Source: Actinobacteria bacterium RBG_16_64_13
GTDB taxonomy: Bacteria > Actinomycetota > Thermoleophilia > RBG-16-64-13
Direction of reading: 5' to 3'
Length of the DNA stretch: 11,242 nt
NCBI GenBank assembly: GCA_001768675.1
Contig: MELN01000004.1
Span: 56,449-67,690, forward strand
Shown here: one piece after another, positions 1-6,555 of the stretch
How positions within the stretch are numbered: position 1 is the first letter of the stretch
Layout: every line of letters begins with the position of its first letter
Notes under the pieces: generated by a model
Database searches by the model: none
What the model saw: only the letters and a program-made list of their open reading frames with translations
What the model was told of the DNA's origin: nothing
Translations under genes and position numbers: made by a program

Positions 1-761
1 TCGTCCATGCCGCCGCCCGAGCCCACGTCCTCAGGGAGACCGCTCCCGATCCGCTGCAGGTCTTTCGCGCTGTGAACACGTTGGGCACCATCACCCTCGC
101 CAGACAGGCGGCCGAATCAGGGGTCCGGCGATTCGTCTTTCTGAGCTCCATAGGGGTCAACGGGGATCGCTCCGATCGACCCTTCGCAGAGTCCGACGAG
201 CCGAATCCGCGGGAGGCCTACGCGATCTCGAAGCTCGAGGCCGAGAATGGACTCTGGGCGATCGCCCGGGAGACCGGGATGCAGGTCGTCATACTCCGCC
301 CTCCTTTGGTCTATGGCGCGAACGCGCCCGGCAACATCGGTCGCCTCGCCGCGGCGGTGCTCAAAGGAACGCGCCTGCCTTTGGGAGCAGTCACCAGCAA
401 TCGTCGCACCTTTCTGGCTCTGGACAACCTGACCGATGTCGTGGCGACGTGTGTCGCCCATCCCGCGGCCGCGGGACAGGTCTTCTTGGCCGGTGATTCC
501 GAGGACCTGTCTACCGCGGACCTGCTTCGCAGGATGGCCTTGGCGTTCGAGGCGCCTCTTCGCATGCTCCCCGTCCCAGTCTGGATCCTCAGGGCCGGAG
601 GTGCGGCGCTCGGCAGGCGCACGACCGTCCGTAGTCTGTGCGACTCCTTGCAGGTGGACACATCCAAGGCCCGGGACCTGCTGGGATGGAGACCCCTGAT
701 CGGGGTTGACGAGGGGCTGCGCAGGATGGCACAGCGTTCGCTCAGGGACCAGACTCCATGA
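1..761 (+). CDS. NAD-dependent epimerase/dehydratase (extended SDR, WbpV/GalE-like), 5'-truncated
   Basis: The gene enters from the left edge; the first complete codon is at position 3 and 252 residues are visible. The frame is open to the edge and the residues before a GTG at 72 already look like SDR sequence (VHAAARAHVL, then RAVNTLGT), so the GTG is internal and the N-terminal Rossmann strand with its glycine-rich NAD site (roughly 60-70 residues) is missing. Visible extended-SDR marks are the FLSS serine region at residues 47-49, the catalytic YxxxK as YAISK (Y73, K77) and LRPPLVYG downstream. Family members act on UDP-sugars as C4 epimerases or 4-keto reductases in the cytosol. Its stop overlaps the start of the next gene (ATGA). 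An SDR of this kind next to a WbpL-type transferase recalls the wbpV-wbpL and wbpK-wbpL pairs of Pseudomonas O-antigen loci, where the SDR makes the UDP-N-acetyl sugar that WbpL uses. That role is inferred; the exact sugar is unknown. Confidence 0.88.
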   Translation, partial: VHAAARAHVLRETAPDPLQVFRAVNTLGTITLARQAAESGVRRFVFLSSIGVNGDRSDRPFAESDEPNPREAYAISKLEAENGLWAIARETGMQVVILRPPLVYGANAPGNIGRLAAAVLKGTRLPLGAVTSNRRTFLALDNLTDVVATCVAHPAAAGQVFLAGDSEDLSTADLLRRMALAFEAPLRMLPVPVWILRAGGAALGRRTTVRSLCDSLQVDTSKARDLLGWRPLIGVDEGLRRMAQRSLRDQTP

Positions 762-1777
762 GCGTGTGGTTCTCCTTGCCTGTGGTAGCAGTCGCCTCGC
801 TGGCGCTAACGGGCTCGGTCACGAGATACGCGCCCTCTCGCGGTCTGATCGACGTCCCGGGCGCTCGGAGCTCACACACGGTCCCGACACCACGGGGTGG
901 TGGCATCGCGATCGTGGTGTGCTTCTTGGCCTCGCTCATTCCGCTCATCGTTCTTGAGGTCCAGTCGAGGTCCACGCTGGTGGCCTTGCTTGGAGCGGGT
1001 GCCGTCGTTGGCCTCGTCGGCCTGGCCGACGATCGCTGGCACGTTGCGCCGCAGTGGCGTTTGCTGGTCCACGTCGCCGCGGCGGCCTGGGTGTTGTCTT
1101 GGCTGCATGGCGCGCCGTCGGTCCCGTTCTTCGGATCGCTGCTGGATCTGGGCTGGTTCGGATCGATCATCGCCGCGCTTTGCCTGGTGTGGCTCGTGAA
1201 CCTCTACAACTTCATGGACGGCATAGACGGCATCGCCGCCGTTGAAGCGATCTGCGTGTGCGGCGCGGGGGCGGCTCTCTATGCCCTGGTGGACGAGCCT
1301 TCTTCAGCCATCACTCCACTACTGCTTACCGCAAGCGCAGCCGGGTTCTTCTTCTGGAACTTTCCGCCGGCAAGGATCTTCATGGGCGACGTCGGCAGCG
1401 GCTTTTTGGGCATCACGCTGGGCGGATTGGCATTGCAGGCGGCCCTGGCCTCGCCACGGTTGCTCTGGAGTTGGTTCATCTTGCTCGCCGTCTTTGTGAC
1501 CGACGCCACCTTCACACTTGTCCGCAGGCTACTCCACCGTGAGAAGGCTCATGAGGCGCATCGCAGTCACGCATATCAACATGCCGCCCGCCGCTTCGGC
1601 CACTTGCCGGTAACGCTGGCCGTTGGAGCCATCGACGTGGTGTGGTTGCTGCCGATAGCATGGTGGGTCGGTTCGGGCAACTTCGAAGGGCTTTGGGGGG
1701 CTATGCTCGCCTACGCGCCACTGATCGCCCTGGCGGCGTACTTCAAAGCTGGCAAGGCGGAGGAGCCCGCCGGCTGA
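758..1777 (+). CDS. Undecaprenyl-phosphate sugar-phosphate transferase (WbpL/WecA/MraY family)
   Basis: This 339-residue multi-pass membrane protein should transfer a HexNAc-1-phosphate from a UDP-sugar to undecaprenyl phosphate, starting the lipid-linked repeat unit at the inner face of the membrane. Family motifs appear in order: SSHTVPTPRGGG near residues 38-49, the Mg-binding DD at 91-92, NLYNFMDGIDG at 148-158, FMGDVGSG at 208-215 and the HRSHAYQ loop at 268-274. The HRxHxYQ form fits the WbpL/WecA bacterial subgroup better than MraY. Many hydrophobic helices separate the motifs, and the length is normal for the family. The ATG at 758 overlaps the preceding stop as ATGA, suggesting translational coupling, and the gene overlaps the next by one base. 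Pairing with the upstream SDR suggests that enzyme makes its donor. The acceptor lipid and donor sugar are inferred from the family. Confidence 0.93.
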   Translation: MSVWFSLPVVAVASLALTGSVTRYAPSRGLIDVPGARSSHTVPTPRGGGIAIVVCFLASLIPLIVLEVQSRSTLVALLGAGAVVGLVGLADDRWHVAPQWRLLVHVAAAAWVLSWLHGAPSVPFFGSLLDLGWFGSIIAALCLVWLVNLYNFMDGIDGIAAVEAICVCGAGAALYALVDEPSSAITPLLLTASAAGFFFWNFPPARIFMGDVGSGFLGITLGGLALQAALASPRLLWSWFILLAVFVTDATFTLVRRLLHREKAHEAHRSHAYQHAARRFGHLPVTLAVGAIDVVWLLPIAWWVGSGNFEGLWGAMLAYAPLIALAAYFKAGKAEEPAG

Positions 1778-2913
1778 TGACCAGGCTTCTTATCGTCACA
1801 ACTGTCGACAGGACCATGACCGCGTTCCTCCTGCCCTTCGCGGACTACTTCCGAGCACGGGGATGGACGGTGGACGCCATGACCGCGGGGCTCTCAGCCG
1901 TGCCTGAGTGCGCGTCTCGCTTCGACCGGGTCTGGGAGATGGAATGGACCCGCAGACTTGCCTCTCGCGCCAACCTGGCCGCCGCGAACCGAGTGAGAGA
2001 GATCGTCGGAGCCCATGCGTACGATCTGGTCCACGTGCACACGCCGGTCGCGGGATTCATCACCAGGCTGGCTCTCAGGCAGATGCGCCAGGCGTCCCGG
2101 CCCAAGGTCGTCTACACAGCCCACGGCTTCCATTGCCACCCTCAGGGCAAGAGAACGACGAACGCCGCCTTCTGCACACTGGAGAAGCTAGCCGGTTCGT
2201 GGACCGATGCGCTCGTGGTCATCAACCACGAGGACGAACGGCTGGCTCGCAGGCTCGGTCTTGCGAAGAACGGGCGTATCTATTACATGCCGGGGATAGG
2301 TATCGATCTCGAACGGTATTCGCGGGCGACCGTTGATTCTGAAGCCATCGCCTCCGCCAAGGAGGCTATCGGTCTGGGCCCGCGAGATGGGCTTTTCCTG
2401 ATGGTGGCCGCGTTCGACCCCGAGAAGCGCCACGCTGACGCGGTCAGGGCGCTGCACGCCGTCGGAGAACGCGGAGTCCATCTAGCTTTTGCCGGCCTTG
2501 GCCCTGAATTGGAAGCGGTGAGGGCACTCAGTGAGTCGCTGGGCTTGAGCGACCGCGTGCACTTTCTCGGCTCGCGAAGCGACATACCAATCTTGCTTGC
2601 CGCCGCGGACGCACTCCTCCTCCCCTCGGGCAGGGAGGGCCTGCCCCGGTCGATACTGGAAGCCATGGCCATGAAAACGCCGGTCATTGGATCGTACGTC
2701 CGGGGAACCACCGAGCTGCTCGGTGGCGACGCCGGGCTGCTGGTCAAGATAGGCGACGTCAACGGGCTGGCTGAGGCGATGCGTTCGGTACTGCGCGAGC
2801 CGGAAGAAGCGCAAGCCATGGCCGAACGGGCCCACAGAAGAGTGGGCCGCTATTCGCTGTCCCGAGTGCTGGCGCTCCACGCCGAGATGTACGAGGATCT
2901 TCTCGGTTCTTGA
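1777..2913 (+). CDS. GT4-family glycosyltransferase (CapM/EpsD-like)
   Basis: The product is a 378-residue GT-B fold retaining glycosyltransferase, probably cytosolic or membrane-associated, that adds a sugar to the lipid-linked repeat unit. The open frame extends upstream to 1642, but the ATG at 1777 is chosen because it gives a typical GT4 N-terminus (MTRLLIVTTVDRTMT) and overlaps the previous stop as TGATG. Visible marks are VHVHTPVAG near residues 86-93, YTAHGFHCHPQG at 113-124 (the HGFH motif seen in CapM/EpsD/TuaC-like GT4 enzymes), the MPGIGID linker near 171-177, and the C-terminal donor-site motif GREGLPRSILEAM with the E-x7-E pair at E287 and E295. Position and overlap place it in one transcript with the initiating transferase, so it may add the second sugar. 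Donor, acceptor and linkage cannot be read from the sequence. Confidence 0.92.
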   Translation: MTRLLIVTTVDRTMTAFLLPFADYFRARGWTVDAMTAGLSAVPECASRFDRVWEMEWTRRLASRANLAAANRVREIVGAHAYDLVHVHTPVAGFITRLALRQMRQASRPKVVYTAHGFHCHPQGKRTTNAAFCTLEKLAGSWTDALVVINHEDERLARRLGLAKNGRIYYMPGIGIDLERYSRATVDSEAIASAKEAIGLGPRDGLFLMVAAFDPEKRHADAVRALHAVGERGVHLAFAGLGPELEAVRALSESLGLSDRVHFLGSRSDIPILLAAADALLLPSGREGLPRSILEAMAMKTPVIGSYVRGTTELLGGDAGLLVKIGDVNGLAEAMRSVLREPEEAQAMAERAHRRVGRYSLSRVLALHAEMYEDLLGS

Positions 2914-2947
2914 CCAGGGCGCCGGCAACGCACCAGCTCGCTTTCGA

Positions 2948-3874
2948 CTACCATCTGCGGAGCCACGACCCACCGCTCGCCGCCCGCGTCTTGTAAGGTC
3001 TCCGGTAGACGATCTCTCCGGCCCCCAGGTAGAGGTCGTAGGCCAGCTTGGGCAGGTCCCAGACCCCGTAGCGCGCCGTGATGTCGGCGAGCAGGAGTCC
3101 TTTCTGGGCCGTGGACAGGTCGGACCGGCGGACAACGGCCGCGTGGTCATTCGCCATCCGCCAATAGAGCAGGGTGGGCCGTCCCATGTTCTCCGGCGCC
3201 CAGGTAGCGCTGTCCCAGGCGTCACGGGCTGACCACGTATCCCTCAAGACGAAGAGTGGCTCAGGCACTTGCCGCAGTTCCCCCATGAGACTGAGACTCG
3301 CGAGCAGCACGCGGTCGGAGCCCACATTCTGGGTCAGGAGAGGCGTGGCAGCCATCTGCTGCCGCCTTATCAGACCGAACAAGATGTAGACCTTCTTCAG
3401 CTTCCAGAGGACATGGTGAAACCGCCTCACCGGGTCCGGAGAGCACAGGTCGTGGCGATCCATGAGGGCCTGCAGCACCCGGCCTTCCTCGTCGACCAGG
3501 GTGGCTTGGCTCTGACACAAGACCGCCGTAGGAGTGTCGTCCAACAGCTCGACGCAACGGGAGACATGGTTGGGGGCGCACGAGTCGTCGTGAGCGGCCC
3601 ATTTGAAGTATTCCCCCCGGGCAAGCATGAAGACGCGGTTGAAGTTGGCTACCATCCCCAGATTCTCGGGATTCCGGTAGTAACGGACCCGCGGGTCACG
3701 GCGCGCGTACTCTTCGCAGATATCTTGGGTGTCGTCCGTGGACGCGTTGTCCGAGATGATCAGCTCAAGATCCTCGTAGTCCTGCTCGAGATGACAGCGT
3801 ATGGCTTGCTCCAGCAGGCGTCCACCGTTGTGCACAGGCAGACCTATTGAGATGCGGGGTACCTTTCTATCCAC
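2948..3874 (-). CDS. GT2-family glycosyltransferase
   Basis: This 308-residue GT-A fold inverting glycosyltransferase would add a sugar to the growing repeat unit on the cytosolic side. The start is GTG (3874-3872), with GGCGGAG about 6 bases upstream on the minus strand; an in-frame TAG lies further upstream, so no ATG or longer GTG/TTG start competes. The N-terminus has the GT2 nucleotide-binding signature: ISIGLPVHNGGRLLEQAI at residues 8-25, IISDNASTDDT at 39-49, and an acidic metal-site region, AHDDS, at 94-98 after GEYFKW. The 300-residue length is usual for polysaccharide-cluster GT2 proteins; no transmembrane helix is obvious. It is the only minus-strand gene in the left half: it converges on the GT4 gene (34-base gap with no clear terminator) and diverges from the nucleotide-sugar module, so it needs its own promoter in 3875-4088. 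Substrates are unknown. Confidence 0.9.
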   Translation of the reverse strand: MDRKVPRISIGLPVHNGGRLLEQAIRCHLEQDYEDLELIISDNASTDDTQDICEEYARRDPRVRYYRNPENLGMVANFNRVFMLARGEYFKWAAHDDSCAPNHVSRCVELLDDTPTAVLCQSQATLVDEEGRVLQALMDRHDLCSPDPVRRFHHVLWKLKKVYILFGLIRRQQMAATPLLTQNVGSDRVLLASLSLMGELRQVPEPLFVLRDTWSARDAWDSATWAPENMGRPTLLYWRMANDHAAVVRRSDLSTAQKGLLLADITARYGVWDLPKLAYDLYLGAGEIVYRRPYKTRAASGGSWLRRW

Positions 3875-4088
3875 CTGCCGCTCCGCCGGACGTTTTCGCT
3901 TCAGATACTAGCAGGAGTCGTCTCAGTGCTGCGAAACGGCGCCGGTCGCCATGCGGACGCAGCGATGTCGGCGTCTGCCCGTGCCGCGGTTAATGCCGGT
4001 GGTAGATGCGACCGATAAGCTGTCTTGGCGTACACTACTTGGTATGGAGAGGGCAGGTCGTTCGCTCCTTCGTGGAGGTGCAGAAGTC
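3875..4088. other. Divergent intergenic region, likely carrying promoters for both flanking genes
   Basis: This 214-base stretch separates the divergent GT2 gene and the five-gene module, so promoters for both should lie here. An open frame in phase with the nucleotidyltransferase covers most of it, but the encoded residues do not resemble that family. I see only weak promoter candidates: TACACT at 4031-4036 as a plus-strand -10-like box, and TAGTAT on the minus strand (complement of 3905-3910). Neither has a convincing -35 at 16-18 bases. I find no riboswitch-like fold, inverted-repeat operator or small gene that I can support. Confidence 0.5.
4074..4080 (+). promoter_or_regulatory. Ribosome binding site GGAGGTG deciding a TTG start
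   Basis: GGAGGTG lies 8 bases before the TTG at 4089. The protein from this TTG begins MKVVLFCGGRGTRL, matching where RfbF-type enzymes start. The site therefore decides against the longer in-frame starts at 3951 and at the ATG at 4044. Confidence 0.85.
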
Positions 4089-4868
4089 TTGAAAGTCGTA
4101 CTGTTCTGCGGGGGACGCGGCACCAGGCTCAACGGGCCGGGTGGAGAGGTGCCCAAGCCGATGCTGTCGATAGGGTACCGGCCCATCCTGTGGCACATCA
4201 TGAAGTACTACGCTCACTTCGGCCACAACGATTTCATCCTGTGCCTTGGATACCGGGCGGACGCCATCAAGGAGTACTTCCTCCACTATAACGAAGCGGT
4301 GTCCAATGACTTTGTGATGAGCGGGGGCGGGAAGCACGTGCAGCTGGTGAGCAGCGACATACAGGATTGGACCATCAGGTTCGTGGACACCGGACCTCAA
4401 GCCAGCATCGGCGAACGCCTCAAGGCTGTTGAGGCCTATCTCGCCGGGGAGGACTACTTCCTGGCCAACTACAGCGACGGACTGACGAACCTGGACCTCA
4501 ACCAGTATATCGAGGAAGTACGGGTTCAAGACAAGGTGCTGAGCCTCCTCTCCGTCCGACCGGCGCTTACCATGCACGCCGTGTCGGCCGACGAGCAGGG
4601 CCTCGTACGTGCCGTCATGCCTGTGGGCGAGACCGACCTCAGGATAAACGGAGGCTATTTCATCTGCAGGCAAGACCTATTCGGGTACCTCGGCAAGGGC
4701 GAAGATCTGGTCGGACCGGTCTTCACCCGTCTAATCGCCGACCGCCAACTGCTTGCCCATCGCTACTCAGGTTTCTGGAAGCCTATGGATACGTTTCGTG
4801 ACAGACAAGAGCTCGAGGAGCTCTGGGCCGGGGGACAGGCGCCGTGGGAGGTCTGGAAGTGCGCCTGA
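4089..4868 (+). CDS. Sugar-1-phosphate nucleotidyltransferase, glucose-1-phosphate cytidylyltransferase (RfbF)-like, divergent
   Basis: From the TTG at 4089 the product has 259 residues, close to the roughly 257 of RfbF/DdhA, which makes CDP-glucose from CTP and glucose-1-phosphate. RfbF-like marks are the nucleotide loop CGGRGTRL near residues 7-14, VPKPMLSIG with the conserved lysine, PILWHIMKYYAHFG, the region around FVDTGPQASIGERLK, INGGYF, and the C-terminal block GFWKPMDTFRD followed by APWEVWK. Two usual motifs differ: the YGDG metal-site region reads YSDG, and the FxEKP segment before INGG reads MPVGETDLR with no EKP. The fold assignment is firm. CTP and glucose-1-phosphate as substrates are only the family default, and the changes may mean another sugar phosphate. 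It is the first gene of the five-gene module and overlaps the next gene by 10 bases. Confidence 0.85.
   Translation: MKVVLFCGGRGTRLNGPGGEVPKPMLSIGYRPILWHIMKYYAHFGHNDFILCLGYRADAIKEYFLHYNEAVSNDFVMSGGGKHVQLVSSDIQDWTIRFVDTGPQASIGERLKAVEAYLAGEDYFLANYSDGLTNLDLNQYIEEVRVQDKVLSLLSVRPALTMHAVSADEQGLVRAVMPVGETDLRINGGYFICRQDLFGYLGKGEDLVGPVFTRLIADRQLLAHRYSGFWKPMDTFRDRQELEELWAGGQAPWEVWKCA
4846..4852 (+). promoter_or_regulatory. Ribosome binding site GGGAGGT within the end of the nucleotidyltransferase gene
   Basis: GGGAGGT sits 6 bases before the GTG at 4859 and supports that codon as the start of the deacetylase gene, rather than the GTG at 4844, which overlaps the site itself. It lies inside the last codons of the upstream gene, so the two are probably translationally coupled. 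Confidence 0.75.
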
Positions 4869-5494
4869 CCGGCCTGCGCAGCTTGCTCTGCCTCGGGGCT
4901 CACGCCGATGACATCGAGATCGGGTGCGGCGGCACCGTCCAGGATCTTCTCGAGAGTAACCCCGGGCTACAGGTGCATTGGGTCGTCCTCAGCGCCCAGG
5001 GCGAGCGCGCCGACGAGGCCCGGGACAGCACAGACAAGCTACTCGCGAACGCGGGTCTTTCCGACGTGAGGATAGGAGATTTCGCGGAGAGCTGTTTCCC
5101 GTACCTCGGCAGGGCGGTGAAGGACTACGTCGCCGGCCTGGGCGCCGAGATAGCACCCGACTTGATCTTGACGCACTGGAGGGGCGATCTCCATCAGGAC
5201 CACCGGCTCGTGAGCGAGTTGACCTGGAACACGTTCCGCGATCACCTCATTCTCGAGTACGAGATCCCCAAGTGGGACGGCGACATGGGTCGGCCGAACA
5301 CCTATGTCCCGCTGGACCGCGCTCGCTGTGAACGCAAGATAGATCATTTGCTGAGCGTCTTCCCCTCCCAGGCGAACAAGGACTGGTTCGCGGCCGAGGT
5401 CTTCTGGGGACTGCTCAGACTGCGCGGCATGGAGGCCCGGTCTCCCAGCGGCTACGCGGAAGCGTTCCACTGCCACAAGCTGGTGCTCAGCTAG
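4859..5494 (+). CDS. PIG-L family deacetylase (LmbE-like)
   Basis: The product has 211 residues from the GTG at 4859; a GTG at 4844 would add five. PIG-L/LmbE proteins are zinc-dependent hydrolases that remove N-acetyl groups from GlcNAc-type sugars (GPI precursor, mycothiol and bacillithiol synthesis, polysaccharide loci). The N-terminal motif reads GAHADDIEIGCGG (residues 13-25), where most members have AHPDD, so the proline is replaced but likely zinc ligands H15 and D18 remain. The second metal motif is HWRGDLHQDH at 106-115, with H115 the probable third ligand. No signal peptide is apparent, so it should act in the cytosol, consistent with a nucleotide-sugar or lipid-linked sugar substrate. 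Its place between a nucleotidyltransferase and an SDR points to sugar modification. The true substrate is unknown; some family members act on esters or other amides. Confidence 0.88.
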   Translation: MRLTGLRSLLCLGAHADDIEIGCGGTVQDLLESNPGLQVHWVVLSAQGERADEARDSTDKLLANAGLSDVRIGDFAESCFPYLGRAVKDYVAGLGAEIAPDLILTHWRGDLHQDHRLVSELTWNTFRDHLILEYEIPKWDGDMGRPNTYVPLDRARCERKIDHLLSVFPSQANKDWFAAEVFWGLLRLRGMEARSPSGYAEAFHCHKLVLS

Positions 5495-5505
5495 CCCGGG
5501 AGAGT

Positions 5506-5510
5506 GGAGG
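5506..5510 (+). promoter_or_regulatory. Ribosome binding site GGAGG deciding a TTG start
   Basis: GGAGG lies 7 bases before the TTG at 5518 in the only gap of the five-gene module (23 bases). The protein from this TTG begins directly with the Rossmann strand MKVLVTGHDGYIG, as expected for an extended SDR. Confidence 0.8.
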
Positions 5511-5517
5511 CAACAGA

Positions 5518-6555
5518 TTGAAGGTCTTGGTTACGGGGCACGACGGCTACATCGGCAGCGTCCTCGTGCCCATAGTGCAGGCGGCCGGTCATGAGGTAGT
5601 CGGCCTTGACAGCGGGTTGTTCCGCGAGTGCGGCTTTGGCGAAGCGGCTCCCCCCGTCCCGACCCTTGAACTGGATCTCAGGCAGGTGCAAACGGACGAT
5701 CTGCGCGGATTCGCGGCGATCATCCATCTGGCCGGCATATCGAACGACCCCGTGGGAGACCTCAGCCCCAGTTGTACCTACGACATCAACCACCTCGCCT
5801 CGGTCCGGCTTGCGTCCTTGGCCAAGCGGGTGGGTGTAGCGCGATTCCTGTTCTCCTCGTCCTGCAGCCTCTATGGTTCGGCGGGCGAGGACTACGTCGA
5901 TGAGACCGCCGGGTTCAACCCGGTGACCCCCTACGGAGAGTCCAAGATCATGGTGGAGCAAGACGTGTCCCTGATGGCCGACGACGACTTCAGCCCCACG
6001 TTCCTGCGCAACGCCACCGCCTATGGGGTTTCGCCCCGTTTGCGGGCGGATCTGGTGGTCAACAACCTGACCGGCTACGCCTTCTTGCGCGGTGAGGTGT
6101 TGCTGAGCAGCGACGGCACGCCTTGGAGACCGTTGGTCCACATCCAAGATATCTCCAACGCCTTCCTGGCCTGTCTCGAGGCTCCGCGCGACCTCGTCCA
6201 CAATCAGTCGTTCAATATCGGAAGCACCTATGAGAACTATCAGATCCGCGATATCGCCGAGATCGTGAGAGACGTCGTCCCCAGAAGTCATGTCGTCTTT
6301 GGGCCGGGTGCCTCGGCCGACGTCCGTGACTATCGCGTGGACTGCGGCAAGTTCGCAAAGACTTTCCCCCAGACCACACCTCGCTGGACGGTGCAGCAGG
6401 GTGTCGAAGAGCTCTATGACGCGTACCAGCGATACGGCCTCACCGAAGATGACTTCCTCGGTCGCTTCGTCCGCATCTCGCACGTCAAGAGACTACTCGC
6501 CGAAGGGAAGCTGAACAGCGACCTGATGTGGAAAGCAGAGGGAGGCACGGCATGA
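5518..6555 (+). CDS. NAD-dependent epimerase/dehydratase (extended SDR)
   Basis: This 345-residue cytosolic enzyme starts at TTG 5518. The N-terminus carries the glycine-rich NAD site TGHDGYIG (G7, G10, G13). LAGISNDP follows near residues 71-78, then FSSSCSLYG at 112-120 with the catalytic serine region, and the YxxxK pair as YGESK (Y139, K143). The middle has RNATAYGVSPRLRADLV and SDGTPWRPLVHIQDI, typical of nucleotide-sugar SDRs that recur in surface-polysaccharide loci. The family includes NDP-sugar 4-epimerases, 4,6-dehydratases and 4-keto reductases, and I cannot choose among them. In context it would act on the nucleotide sugar made by the first gene of the module, before or together with the downstream 3,5-epimerase. 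It overlaps that gene by 4 bases (ATGA). It is not a close match in motif wording to RfbG (CDP-glucose 4,6-dehydratase), though such activity is not excluded. Confidence 0.9.
   Translation: MKVLVTGHDGYIGSVLVPIVQAAGHEVVGLDSGLFRECGFGEAAPPVPTLELDLRQVQTDDLRGFAAIIHLAGISNDPVGDLSPSCTYDINHLASVRLASLAKRVGVARFLFSSSCSLYGSAGEDYVDETAGFNPVTPYGESKIMVEQDVSLMADDDFSPTFLRNATAYGVSPRLRADLVVNNLTGYAFLRGEVLLSSDGTPWRPLVHIQDISNAFLACLEAPRDLVHNQSFNIGSTYENYQIRDIAEIVRDVVPRSHVVFGPGASADVRDYRVDCGKFAKTFPQTTPRWTVQQGVEELYDAYQRYGLTEDDFLGRFVRISHVKRLLAEGKLNSDLMWKAEGGTA

Noticed and set aside
1642..1776. 45-residue N-terminal extension of the GT4 gene
   Set aside because: It lies inside the transferase gene and lacks family similarity; the ATG at 1777 overlaps the stop as TGATG and begins with the usual GT4 strand.
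2914..2947. Possible terminator between the convergent GT4 and GT2 genes
   Set aside because: The 34 bases contain only short GC-rich self-complementarity and no T-run on either strand.
3269..3850. Plus-strand open frame of about 193 codons opposite the GT2 gene
   Set aside because: The opposite strand has well-conserved GT2 motifs, so this is an antisense shadow.
3951..4088. 46-residue N-terminal extension of the nucleotidyltransferase
   Set aside because: The extension is arginine-rich and unlike the family. The TTG at 4089 has GGAGGTG at good spacing and matches the normal N-terminus.
4809..4823. Symmetric GAGCTC-GAG-GAGCTC sequence as a possible operator
   Set aside because: It lies within the coding sequence for an ELEEL stretch near the end of the nucleotidyltransferase and is explained by codons for Glu and Leu.
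5491..6483. Long open frame on the minus strand (about 330 codons) opposite the second SDR gene
   Set aside because: It is the antisense shadow of a GC-rich gene with clear SDR motifs. The minus-strand translation is low in hydrophobic cores, rich in R, G, V and D, and shows no family motif.
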